NCBI GenBank assembly: GCA_035378845.1
Contig: DAOSUP010000009.1
Span: 1-64,000, forward strand
Source: JAKOUL01 sp035378845
Lineage (GTDB): Bacteria > Dictyoglomota > Dictyoglomia > Dictyoglomales > Dictyoglomaceae
DNA: 64,000 nucleotides
Direction: 5' to 3'
Shown here: one piece after another, positions 42,248 through 50,535 of the stretch
Layout of the letters: each line of letters begins with the position of its first letter
Position numbering within the stretch: position 1 is the stretch's first letter
Program-made: the position numbers and the translations under genes
The notes under the pieces: model-generated
The model's database searches: none
What the model saw: the letters and a program-made list of their open reading frames with translations, nothing else
Told to the model about the DNA's origin: nothing

Positions 42248-42713
42248 GAGACCTCACTTCTTCATCAGCTTTTTCTATCTCGGCTCTTTTCTCCTCTTGA
42301 TACCTTTTTATTTTTTCACTGAGCTCTGGATATTTGAGAGATAATATCTTTATCGCAGAAAGTGCTGCCTCTTCAGGCTCTAATACCGTTAGAGGTGCAA
42401 CACCTGAGGGCATTCTCAATGTGGAGAATACATCTACTCCTGAAAACTTATCACTATATGGTGGGCATGCAATTACAGGTTTTGTGGTGTTTGCATCTGT
42501 AAATCCTGAAAGGGCATTGCTTCTTCCTGCAACTGTGATGAATACTACATCTTCCTTTTCATAGTCTTTTATAATATCAAGCACTTTTAAAGGTACTTTG
42601 TGGGCTGATGCAACTCTCATTGTGTATGGCACTTCAAAAAATTCCAGAGTATTTGCAATTCTTTTACACCACTCCAGATCTCCCTTTGAACCCATGATAA
42701 TTACTACTTTCAT
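42240..42713 (-). CDS. purE: PurE, class II-like (AIR carboxylase type)
   Basis: A 157-residue enzyme of purine synthesis. The block GSKGDLEWCKRIANTL starts it; SAHKVPLKVLDII, ITVAGRSNALSG and STLRMPSGVAP follow. The AGRSN and SLR(L/M)PSG blocks resemble human PAICS and class II PurE (direct CO2 use) rather than the GAGGAAHLPG of class I mutases, so purK would not be required. ATG 42713 lies 7 bp after AAGGAGG; an upstream in-frame ATG (42737) would bury this site. It overlaps purC by 8 bp. Confidence 0.9.
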   Translation of the reverse strand: MKVVIIMGSKGDLEWCKRIANTLEFFEVPYTMRVASAHKVPLKVLDIIKDYEKEDVVFITVAGRSNALSGFTDANTTKPVIACPPYSDKFSGVDVFSTLRMPSGVAPLTVLEPEEAALSAIKILSLKYPELSEKIKRYQEEKRAEIEKADEEVRSHG

Positions 42714-42786
42714 ATGAGATCCTCCTTGTAGGAGCATTTTGAGTTTTTAAAATTATACTTGAAAAACCTTATTAAGAAAAGATTTT

Positions 42787-43860
42787 TTAGGAGTATGCTA
42801 CAAAATAGATAGTATTGAAAAGTAAGCGATGAATATATTTATTAGGAAGTTTTAAATTAGTGCCTGGGATCTGGGAAAGTTCTGGATGAAAAGAAAAAAG
42901 TACCACATTACCATCTCCAAGTTTTGAGTGTGTGAGGGCTCCACCATCTTTTATTACCGAGTTTACAAAATCTTCTTTGAAGTTTCCTCCAAATATAAAT
43001 GCTTCTTTATCTATATGGGAATATACCGCAATTTTTTTAAAGGGAGGATTTACTTTATCCTCTTTGTTTTCTTCTATGATAGGTCCATTCCAATATAAAA
43101 CAGATATCTCTTCTTCAAATCCAAAGGTTATAGGATTTTTCTCTTTTATCTTAATGTTTGCAACCCCCATTCCTAAATGCCATGGATTCTGATTTTTAGC
43201 TATTCCTTTTACAAAGGAGATCTGTGAGGTGATAGAATTTGTCCCTTTTAATGGAACATAGGCACCTGCACAGATTCCAATATATCCTCCACCATCTTTT
43301 ATAAATGAGACTAACTTATCTCCGCCACTTTTTCCAAGAGATTTTTCAATATTATAGGCAACTCCAGGAGGGAAAATGATAAGATCATACTTTTCATTCT
43401 TTAAAGCTCCTTTTTTTAACGATTCTGGAGAGATTTTTGTAAAGCTAAATCCCAGTTCCTTTAAAGTGCTATGGAGAGGAAGGTTTTCACCTGTATCAAG
43501 GACTGCAATATGTGGTGGAGATGGTATATATGTTTTTATAGCTGTAATCTCTTTATAGGGGAATTTTCTTTTGGAAAGCTCATTTTTAATAGCAGTTAGC
43601 TCTTCCTTAGGGCCTGAGATCTTTAGAGAGCCTGGAGGGATACCTTTTATATCATCATATATGATTTGTAGTTTCATTTTTCCCGAATAATATCTTTTAT
43701 TTAAGAAGGATAAGATTTCAACTGTCTCGTTCTCTCTGCCCTTAGGTGTTTTTAGAGGAAGAGGCACAATCAAATATGTGTCCTTACTCTGAGAAGGAGT
43801 ACTATATGCAAAAAGGGCTATAGATATTAAAATTAAAAAAAGACTTAGAAATACTTTCAT
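42787..43860 (-). CDS. Secreted BPL_N-type (class I amidotransferase-like) protein
   Basis: A 357-residue protein with a signal peptide (about 19 residues, FAYSTPSQS). The C-terminal domain from about residue 115 is of the biotin-protein ligase N-terminal (BPL_N) kind: IAVLDTG, LIIFPPGVAYN, and the nucleophile elbow GGYIGICAGAYVPL with a Cys. BPL_N proteins lacking the ligase domain have no proven activity. The N-terminal 110 residues are unassigned. A secreted form is unusual. The next gene (43891) is divergent, 30 bp away. Confidence 0.75.
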   Translation of the reverse strand: MKVFLSLFLILISIALFAYSTPSQSKDTYLIVPLPLKTPKGRENETVEILSFLNKRYYSGKMKLQIIYDDIKGIPPGSLKISGPKEELTAIKNELSKRKFPYKEITAIKTYIPSPPHIAVLDTGENLPLHSTLKELGFSFTKISPESLKKGALKNEKYDLIIFPPGVAYNIEKSLGKSGGDKLVSFIKDGGGYIGICAGAYVPLKGTNSITSQISFVKGIAKNQNPWHLGMGVANIKIKEKNPITFGFEEEISVLYWNGPIIEENKEDKVNPPFKKIAVYSHIDKEAFIFGGNFKEDFVNSVIKDGGALTHSKLGDGNVVLFSFHPELSQIPGTNLKLPNKYIHRLLFNTIYFVAYS

Positions 43861-43890
43861 TTTTCTCTTATAAAAGTATATAATAAAATC

Positions 43891-44736
43891 ATGAGGATTT
43901 TAATTACAGGTGCAAAAGGATTTATAGGTCAGTATTTTTTGAAGGAGCTTGAGAATTTTGATACCATCAAACTTTCTCATAGCGATTTAAATTTAGAGGA
44001 TAAAACTACTATTGAAAGGATCCTATCTTTAAAACCTGATATGGTAATTCATCCTGCTGCTATTCGCTCCCCAGATGTTTGTGAGGAGAATCCTCATAAA
44101 GCTTTTCAGGTTAATGCTCTTGGGGCAAAGCATATAGCAATTGCCTGTGCTATTCTTGATATACCTATGGTTTATATAAGTACTGATTATGTCTTCTCAG
44201 GTGAGAAAAATGATCCTTATACAGAATTTGATACTCCTAAGCCTTTAAATGTATATGGAAGGACAAAACTTTGGGGAGAGATTTTTACTAAGGAATTTTG
44301 TAAAAGACATTTTATCATTCGCACCTCCTATGTTTTTGGGGAGTATGGAGATAATACCTTGAATCAAATATATGGTGCATTGAAAGAAGGTAAAGAATTA
44401 AGATTAAGCAATTTCCATTTTGCATCGGCAACCTATGCAGGAGACTTAGCAAGAAAGGTAAGGGAGCTTATAGGGACAAAACTTTATGGGGTTTATCATG
44501 TGGTAAATAAAGGGATTGTTACTCGTTATGATTTTGCCTGCAAGGTAGCAGAGACATCTGGTTTTTCTAAGGATAAAATTATACCCTTAACTCCTGAAAA
44601 TTTTAATAATCCTGCTCCAAGACCTCTTTACTCAGTATTAGAGAATTATGTGCTTAAACTTTATGGGATGGATGATCTCTCTTCTTATGAAGAGCGTCTT
44701 AAAAAATGCACTGAACTCTTAAAATCTCATATATAA
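43891..44736 (+). CDS. RmlD-like NAD(P)-dependent sugar-nucleotide reductase/SDR
   Basis: A 281-residue extended SDR. N-terminal GAKGFIGQYFL motif; PAAIRSPDVCEENP; STDYVFSGEK; YGRTKLWGE with the YxxxK catalytic pair. This is the dTDP-4-dehydrorhamnose reductase (RmlD) pattern, but substrate is unverified: no rml genes are adjacent. The ATG is close to a possible promoter (TATAAT-like 43879). Acetylxylan esterase follows after 33 bp with its own site. Confidence 0.8.
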   Translation: MRILITGAKGFIGQYFLKELENFDTIKLSHSDLNLEDKTTIERILSLKPDMVIHPAAIRSPDVCEENPHKAFQVNALGAKHIAIACAILDIPMVYISTDYVFSGEKNDPYTEFDTPKPLNVYGRTKLWGEIFTKEFCKRHFIIRTSYVFGEYGDNTLNQIYGALKEGKELRLSNFHFASATYAGDLARKVRELIGTKLYGVYHVVNKGIVTRYDFACKVAETSGFSKDKIIPLTPENFNNPAPRPLYSVLENYVLKLYGMDDLSSYEERLKKCTELLKSHI

Positions 44737-44769
44737 TAAATGAGAAACTTATTTATAGGAGGTATGTAA

Positions 44770-45747
44770 ATGTTTTTTGATCTTCCTCTCTCAGAACTTT
44801 ATAAATATCTTCCTGAAAGGGAGGAGCCTAAGGATTTTGATGAATTCTGGGAAAAAACATTAGAGGAGTCATCACAGTATCCTTTGGATCCTGTTTTTGA
44901 TAAGGTAAAATTTGGACTGGATCTTGTGGAGACTTACGATGTGACTTTTTCTGGATATAAAGGGCAGAGGGTTAAAGGTTGGCTTATTGTCCCTAAGGAA
45001 AGGAAGGATAAAATTCCAGGTATTGTGGAATATATAGGATATGGTGGTGGAAGAAGTCTTCCTTATGACTTTCTACTTTGGGCAAATGTGGGTTTTGCTC
45101 ATCTTGTAATGGATACAAGAGGGCAAGGAAGTTCCTGGAGTCCGGGAGATACTCCTGATTATGATGATACTCCTTTTGATTCTGAATATCCTGGATTTAT
45201 GACCAGAGGTATCTTAGCGCCTAAAAAATATTATTATCGTAGAGTTTTTACTGATGCTGTAAGGGCTGTAGAAACTATTATGGCATTTCCTGATGTGGAT
45301 AAGAATAAGATAGGAATTACGGGTGGAAGTCAAGGTGGAGGAATTACCTTAGCTGTAGCAGGTCTTTCTCCTCATGTAAAACTTGCAATGCCTGATGTAC
45401 CTTTCCTTTGCCATTATAGGAGAGCTATAGAAATAACTGATGGTTATCCATATCAAGAGATTGTGCAATATCTAAAAACTCATAGGGATCATGTAGATAA
45501 AGTCTTTAAGACATTATCCTATTTTGATGGAGTAAATTTTGCAGCACGTGCTAAGGCTCCTGTTCTTTTTTCGGTGGGACTTATGGATATGATATGTCCT
45601 CCTTCTACGGTTTTTGCAGCCTATAACCATTACAAAGGTGGGAAGGAGATAAAAATATATCCCTTTAATGGTCATGAAGGGGGGGGGACATTTCATACCT
45701 TGGAGAAGGTAAAATTTGCAAGTAGGATTTTAAAAGGTTTCTTCTAA
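44770..45747 (+). CDS. CE7 acetylxylan esterase/cephalosporin-C deacetylase
   Basis: A 325-residue serine esterase. Catalytic Ser187 (GGSQGGG), Asp273 (GLMDMICPPS) and His302 (NGHEGG); these are each one residue below the T. maritima enzyme's triad (S188, D274, H303), showing almost gap-free alignment. RGQGSSWSPGDTPD (oxyanion Arg-Gly-Gln) is the CE7 signature. Cytoplasmic; it deacetylates small xylo-oligomers. AGGAGGTATGTAA precedes the ATG. Its last 18 bp overlap the convergent nfo gene. Confidence 0.93.
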   Translation: MFFDLPLSELYKYLPEREEPKDFDEFWEKTLEESSQYPLDPVFDKVKFGLDLVETYDVTFSGYKGQRVKGWLIVPKERKDKIPGIVEYIGYGGGRSLPYDFLLWANVGFAHLVMDTRGQGSSWSPGDTPDYDDTPFDSEYPGFMTRGILAPKKYYYRRVFTDAVRAVETIMAFPDVDKNKIGITGGSQGGGITLAVAGLSPHVKLAMPDVPFLCHYRRAIEITDGYPYQEIVQYLKTHRDHVDKVFKTLSYFDGVNFAARAKAPVLFSVGLMDMICPPSTVFAAYNHYKGGKEIKIYPFNGHEGGGTFHTLEKVKFASRILKGFF

Positions 45748-46545
45748 GAGTTTCTTTATCATATTTATATTATAAAGATCTGCCATAGGAGAATCTTTGG
45801 GAGTCTCAAGAATAAGAGGGATTTTATGGAGCTCTTCTATCTTAAATAGATTTTGAAATCCTCTTATTCCAATGGCTCCTTTTCCTATATGAGCGTGTTG
45901 ATCTCTCCTTGATCCTAAAGGAAAATGAGAGTCATTTATATGGAGAAGAGAAAGCTTCTGTAAAGGTATCTTCTCTAAAAAAGAGTAGAAGAATGCTTTA
46001 CACTTTCTCTCATTTTTCAGATTATATCCTGCAGCAAAAAGGTGACACGTATCAAGGCAGAAATATATATCAGGAAATTCTTTATATACATCATAAAGAT
46101 TCTCTATGGTAGAGCCCCATCCATCTCCTTCTCCTGCACTATTTTCCATAATAAGTTTTGTTTTTATTCCATTATTATCAAAGATTTTTTCTAAGGAGTT
46201 TAAGAAGTTTTCTTCTGCCACTTCTTTTCCCATTTTTTTGCTACTTCCAGGATGTATAACTACTCCTTCCCATCCTAAACGTTCTGCAAGCTTTAGCTCT
46301 TCTATAACTTTTTTTATGGATAGATTACATATTCTCTCATCAGGAGATGCAAGATTTACTACGTAAGGTGCATGGATAAAGATAGGAGTAAAAGGGAAAA
46401 TAGGGAGTTTTTCCGATGAAGGTCTATAACTTCTTGGATTTCCTGAAAAAAGCTGAGCAGTATTTATACCAAGGAGTCTTATATCTTCAAAAATCTCTCG
46501 GGAACCTCTGAAAAGATGTATACCTATCTTATATAGTGTTTTCAT
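45730..46545 (-). CDS. nfo: Endonuclease IV (AP endonuclease)
   Basis: A 271-residue DNA repair enzyme cutting 5' to abasic sites. Zn-site signatures are intact: FIHAPYVVNLAS, VVIHPGSSKK, IYFCLDTCHLFAAGY and HINDSHFPLGSRRDQHAHIG, then LILETPKDS. It is the last gene of a leftward block beginning at porC or earlier, 45 bp after porB with a hairpin between. Confidence 0.93.
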   Translation of the reverse strand: MKTLYKIGIHLFRGSREIFEDIRLLGINTAQLFSGNPRSYRPSSEKLPIFPFTPIFIHAPYVVNLASPDERICNLSIKKVIEELKLAERLGWEGVVIHPGSSKKMGKEVAEENFLNSLEKIFDNNGIKTKLIMENSAGEGDGWGSTIENLYDVYKEFPDIYFCLDTCHLFAAGYNLKNERKCKAFFYSFLEKIPLQKLSLLHINDSHFPLGSRRDQHAHIGKGAIGIRGFQNLFKIEELHKIPLILETPKDSPMADLYNINMIKKLLEETF

Positions 46546-46554
46546 AAGAGGATG

Positions 46555-46584
46555 AAGCTCTCCTCCTTTAAAGAAGGAGAGCTT
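46555..46584. terminator. Hairpin between porB and nfo
   Basis: A 10-bp stem AAGCTCTCCT / AGGAGAGCTT with a 10-nt loop, between two genes on the minus strand, without a T-run. It probably protects or processes the por mRNA, and it holds the GGAG sequences nearest the nfo start. Confidence 0.5.
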
Positions 46585-46590
46585 ATGCCT

Positions 46591-47526
46591 TTACTTATTT
46601 GTCGCTTCCTCCATCCTCATTAATCTATCTAGTTCATCCTGAACATCTTTCTTGAATGCTTCTAAAATATTAGCATTCTCAGGTTTGAGAAGATGGGAGA
46701 ATCTTCCCTGAACTTTGAGGAATTCCTCTACTGGTTTGAAACCTTTAGCAGGTTTGTAATTTATCTTATATTTTCCATCTTCTACCTCATAAAGAGGCCA
46801 TACTCCAGTTTCCACAGCAAGTTTTGCTATACTTATGGCAGAGTTATCAGGAGTCCTCCATCCTCTTGGGCAAGTGGAATATATATTTAAAAATGCAGGT
46901 CCATCGGTAGCTACTGCCTTTTTTACCTTTTCCATAAGGTCTCTCCAATGGCTTGGAGAAGCCTGAGCCACATATTTTGCTCCATTTGCTACCATCATTT
47001 CAGTTAGATTCTTTCTCCTTTGAGGTTTTCCTGGAATCACATCTCCCACAGGAGAAGTGGTAGTGAATGCTCCTCTTGGTGTTGCTCCAGACCTTTGAAT
47101 TCCTGTATTCATATATGCTTCATTATTATAGCAGATATATACTGCTCTATGACCTCTTTCAATAGCTCCAGAAAGAGATTGGATTCCTATGTCATAGGTG
47201 CCGCCATCTCCAGAAAAGCTTACAAATCTTATATCTCTATCAACCTCTCCTTTTCTCTTTAGAGCTCTGTAAGCTGCTTCTACACCTGATATAGTTGCTG
47301 CAGCATTTTCAAAGGCACTATGGATCCATGGTACATTCCATGCTGTAAATGGAAAAATTGTAGTTGCTACTTCAAGACATCCTGTAGCATTAGCTACCAC
47401 AACAGGTTCATCTATGGCATTAAGCACCATTCTTACAATTATACTGGCACCACAGCCAGCACATAATCTATGTCCACTTACTAATCGCTCCTCTTTTAAT
47501 GCGATTTCTTTTAAGTTTATTGGCAT
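46591..47526 (-). CDS. porB: Pyruvate:ferredoxin oxidoreductase, beta subunit
   Basis: A 311-residue thiamine-diphosphate subunit. CAGCGASIIVRMVLNA (Cys pair of the iron-sulfur cluster), the TPP block GDGGTYDIGIQSLSGA and NNEAYMNTGIQRSG are diagnostic of PorB, and PRGWRTPDNSA follows. It oxidatively decarboxylates pyruvate to acetyl-CoA with PorA, PorC and PorD, reducing ferredoxin. Last of porCDAB; GGTGG precedes its ATG. Confidence 0.96.
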   Translation of the reverse strand: MPINLKEIALKEERLVSGHRLCAGCGASIIVRMVLNAIDEPVVVANATGCLEVATTIFPFTAWNVPWIHSAFENAAATISGVEAAYRALKRKGEVDRDIRFVSFSGDGGTYDIGIQSLSGAIERGHRAVYICYNNEAYMNTGIQRSGATPRGAFTTTSPVGDVIPGKPQRRKNLTEMMVANGAKYVAQASPSHWRDLMEKVKKAVATDGPAFLNIYSTCPRGWRTPDNSAISIAKLAVETGVWPLYEVEDGKYKINYKPAKGFKPVEEFLKVQGRFSHLLKPENANILEAFKKDVQDELDRLMRMEEATNK

Positions 47527-47539
47527 TATCGTCCACCTC

Positions 47540-48727
47540 CTATTCTCTTACTCCGATGTAGGTGAGAGGATTTGTTTTTCCTTTCTTACCTATATCTACA
47601 AGTTCTTCAAATACTTTCTCAATATGATCCATGGTTATGTCTCTTCCTCCAAGTCCATACACATAAGATTGTACAATAGGTCTTTTGTCAAAGTGATAAA
47701 GACCTGAAGTGATCTCATGGTATAGAGGTCCTCCAAAGGATCCAGGAACCATGCTTCTATCTAATACTCCTACCACCTTAATGTCCTTAAGAGCATTAGT
47801 GATATCTTCTAATGGGAATGGTCTGAATACTCTTATCTTGAGAAGACCTACAGGAAGTCCTTTTTCTCTTAGTCTATCTACCACTTCTCTTGCAGTACCG
47901 ATAGTAGAGCTCATGGCAACGATCACATATTCTGCTCCATCTATCTTGTATTTTTCTATGGTATCGTAATATCTTCCCGTAAGATCTCCATATTCTTTTC
48001 CTACTTTCTTTATGATAGGTAGAGAGTGGTCAATAGCATAAGCCTGAGCCACTTTAAATTCAAAATAGGAGTCAGTAAGAGCAAGGGGTCCCATGGTAAT
48101 AGGACTATCTACATCAAGAAGATTATATTTGGGCTTATACTTCCCTATAAAATTCTTTACTATATCATCATCAAGAAGTTCAATCATCTCTTCTGAATGA
48201 CTTGTGATAAATCCATCATATCCTACCATAACAGGAAGTCTTACATCAGGATTCTCTGCAATTTTTACTGCTTGGAATACATTGTCATATATTTCCTGCA
48301 CATTTTCAGAGAATATCTGGATCCATCCAGAGTCTCTTGCTCCCATAGCATCACTATGATCCCCATGGATATTTATAGGGGCAGAAAGGGCTCTATTGGA
48401 AACAGTCATAACGATAGGGAGTCTCATAGAAGCGGCTATATACAGCATTTCCCACATAAGGGCAAGTCCCTGAGATGCTGTAGAAGTGATAACTCTTGCT
48501 CCTGCTGCAGCAGCGCCAATACAAGCACTCATAGCACTATGTTCACTTTCTACAGGGACAAATTCTGTATCTACCTCACCATTTGCCACATACTCAGAGA
48601 ACTTTTGCACCACTTCTGTGGATGGTGTTATAGGATAAGCAGCTACCACATCAGGATTTACCTGTTTAAAAGCTAATGCAGCTGCCTCATTTCCCTCAAT
48701 AGCAATTCTTTTTATCTGAGTTTTCAT
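47540..48727 (-). CDS. porA: Pyruvate:ferredoxin oxidoreductase, alpha subunit
   Basis: A 395-residue subunit with domains I/II of the four-subunit enzyme: AYPITPSTEVVQKFSEYV and FVPVESEHSAMSACIGAAAA near the N-terminus; ITSTASQGLALMWE follows. The C-terminal part contains LDRSMVPGSFGGPLY. The gene sits 13 bp before porB and 13 bp after porD. Confidence 0.96.
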   Translation of the reverse strand: MKTQIKRIAIEGNEAAALAFKQVNPDVVAAYPITPSTEVVQKFSEYVANGEVDTEFVPVESEHSAMSACIGAAAAGARVITSTASQGLALMWEMLYIAASMRLPIVMTVSNRALSAPINIHGDHSDAMGARDSGWIQIFSENVQEIYDNVFQAVKIAENPDVRLPVMVGYDGFITSHSEEMIELLDDDIVKNFIGKYKPKYNLLDVDSPITMGPLALTDSYFEFKVAQAYAIDHSLPIIKKVGKEYGDLTGRYYDTIEKYKIDGAEYVIVAMSSTIGTAREVVDRLREKGLPVGLLKIRVFRPFPLEDITNALKDIKVVGVLDRSMVPGSFGGPLYHEITSGLYHFDKRPIVQSYVYGLGGRDITMDHIEKVFEELVDIGKKGKTNPLTYIGVRE

Positions 48728-48740
48728 TATCTTCCCTCCT

Positions 48741-49010
48741 TTATTTCATGGTTATGGCTTTTATAGCACATTCTGCTGCACAGATTCCGCATCCTTTGCA
48801 GTAGTCATAATCTATATGTACTTTTTCACCATCAAATTTTATTGCAGAATCAGGGCAAAATAGCCAGCATAACATACATGTGGTACACTTTTCATAATCA
48901 ATCTCTGGACGAAAGGTCCTCCAATCCCCAGTTTTATATTCTTTTGATGTGGCTGGCTTTGGAATAATAGGACCAGTCTCTACTAATTCTTTCCATCCTG
49001 GTAGTTTCAT
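48741..49010 (-). CDS. porD: Pyruvate:ferredoxin oxidoreductase, delta (ferredoxin-like) subunit
   Basis: An 89-residue 2[4Fe-4S] ferredoxin subunit with CTTCMLCWLFCPDSAI and CKGCGICAAECAIKAI. The N-terminal segment PGWKELVETGPIIPKPATSK is typical of PorD. Its ATG overlaps the stop of porC by 4 bp (ATGA). Confidence 0.96.
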   Translation of the reverse strand: MKLPGWKELVETGPIIPKPATSKEYKTGDWRTFRPEIDYEKCTTCMLCWLFCPDSAIKFDGEKVHIDYDYCKGCGICAAECAIKAITMK

Positions 49011-49579
49011 TCTCCCTTTACCTCCTCGTAAGCTCTTTTTATCGCCTGAAGGTTGCCCTCAACAACTTCGGGCTTGAATTTTACTTCAAATTTCTTTCTG
49101 GACTGAGCTAAAACCTCATCTAAGGAAATTATTGGTAGTACTCTGATCAGAGCACCAAGCATTGGAGTATTAGGAATTGGTCTTCCTATAGTAGCAAGAG
49201 CAATTCCTGTGGCATCTACAGTATAGATTTTTCTGTCTGAGATGCCCAGTTCCTGTCTTAGTGTTTTCGGATCATCAGTAGTATTTACAAGGATGATTCC
49301 ATCAGAAGGAAGTCCTTCTATGATATCAACCTTTCCTATGAGAGTTTTATCAAGCACCACTACAGCATCAGGATTATACACCTGACTATGGATTCTTATA
49401 GGTTTAGTGCTTATCCGAGTATATGCTTTCATAGGGGCTCCAGTTCTTTCTGGACCATATTCTGGAAAAGCTTGGATAAATTTTCCAGCCTCCATGGCTG
49501 TTTCAGCAAGGAGATAAGAAGCTGTCTTTGCTCCTTGCCCTGCTCGTGCATGCCAGCGTATTTCTAAAAGCTCCTTCAT
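49007..49579 (-). CDS. porC: Pyruvate:ferredoxin oxidoreductase, gamma subunit
   Basis: A 190-residue subunit. HARAGQGAKTASYLLAETAM, FPEYGPERTGAPMKAYTRI and PNTPMLGALIRV match PorC. First gene of porCDAB, 12 bp downstream of recR, so probably transcribed with the metG-dnaX-ybaB-recR group. Confidence 0.95.
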   Translation of the reverse strand: MKELLEIRWHARAGQGAKTASYLLAETAMEAGKFIQAFPEYGPERTGAPMKAYTRISTKPIRIHSQVYNPDAVVVLDKTLIGKVDIIEGLPSDGIILVNTTDDPKTLRQELGISDRKIYTVDATGIALATIGRPIPNTPMLGALIRVLPIISLDEVLAQSRKKFEVKFKPEVVEGNLQAIKRAYEEVKGE

Positions 49580-49591
49580 ACAGTTACCTCC

Positions 49592-50203
49592 TTAATCTTT
49601 TGGAATTTTTAGGTCTTGCCTTCCATCTAAAGCATGAGCTAATGTTAGCTCATCAGCGAAGTCAAGCTCAGTGCCCACAGGAAGTCCATGGGCAAGTCTT
49701 GTTACTTTGACATTATATTCAGAAAGGATCTTCCCAATATACATAGCAGTTGCTTCTCCTTCAGGAGTAGAATCGGTAGCAAGGATTACTTCCTTGATAC
49801 CTCCTTTTTCAACCCTATCTTTTAATTCAAAGATTCTTAAATCTTCAGGGAATACTCCATCAAGAGGTGAGATAAGTCCTCCCAATACATGATAGAGTCC
49901 ATTATATTGAGATGTTCTTTCTATAGCCCATACATCTTTTGGTTCTGATACCACACAAATGGTACTATGATCTCTTTTAATGTCAGAACATATTTCACAT
50001 GGATCTTTTTCGGTAAGATTGAAACAGATAGAACAATATTTTATGTTATTTTTAACCTTTAATATGGTATGAGCGAGTTTCTCCACATTTTCATGAGGCT
50101 GTTTTATAAGGTAAAAAGCTATTCTCTGGGCAGATTTAGGACCTATCCCAGGTATCTTTGTTAGCTCATCTACGAGCTGATCAAAAAGACTTCTTTCTGC
50201 CAT
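49592..50203 (-). CDS. recR: Recombination mediator RecR
   Basis: A 203-residue DNA repair clamp that loads RecA with RecO. The HhH segment PGIGPKSAQRIAFYL (about 18-32), the zinc finger CSICFNLTEKDPCEIC (about 56-71) and a Toprim domain (ILATDSTPEGEATAMYIG) are all present. Three bp after ybaB and part of the conserved dnaX-ybaB-recR order. Confidence 0.97.
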   Translation of the reverse strand: MAERSLFDQLVDELTKIPGIGPKSAQRIAFYLIKQPHENVEKLAHTILKVKNNIKYCSICFNLTEKDPCEICSDIKRDHSTICVVSEPKDVWAIERTSQYNGLYHVLGGLISPLDGVFPEDLRIFELKDRVEKGGIKEVILATDSTPEGEATAMYIGKILSEYNVKVTRLAHGLPVGTELDFADELTLAHALDGRQDLKIPKD

Positions 50204-50206
50204 TAC

Positions 50207-50524
50207 TTAGAAAAGTCCGGGTGGTAAAGAGAGTCCGTCAGTGAGTCCTCCCATCTTTTCAGCTGTCTTTTCTTTGGCTTTAGTTAAAGCATCCCTTAAT
50301 GCAGCTGCCACAAGATCCTCCAGGACATCTACCTCCTCTTTATTTACTACTTCAGGATCAATTTTTACCTCTTTTACATCTTCCTTTGCCGTCATAGTTA
50401 TCTTGATTACACCACCACCTGCAGTACCCTCCACTAAGGTTTGTTCTAATTCTTCGTCAATCTTTGCCATCTTTTCTTGTATCTTTTTCAGTTGTTTCAT
50501 GGCTTCAAAAGGATTACCCTTCAC
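50207..50524 (-). CDS. YbaB/EbfC nucleoid-associated protein
   Basis: A 105-residue DNA-binding protein, coiled-coil start (MKQLKKIQEKMAKIDEELEQ), then the YbaB core EGTAGGGVIKITMTAKEDVK and the helical DLVAAALRDALTKAKEK. Located between dnaX and recR as in most bacteria. Confidence 0.95.
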   Translation of the reverse strand: MKGNPFEAMKQLKKIQEKMAKIDEELEQTLVEGTAGGGVIKITMTAKEDVKEVKIDPEVVNKEEVDVLEDLVAAALRDALTKAKEKTAEKMGGLTDGLSLPPGLF

Positions 50525-50535
50525 GTTATTCCCTC

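Noticed and set aside
47414..48676. Plus-strand ORFs opposite porA and porB
   Set aside because: Antisense shadows of strongly conserved por genes without ribosome sites.
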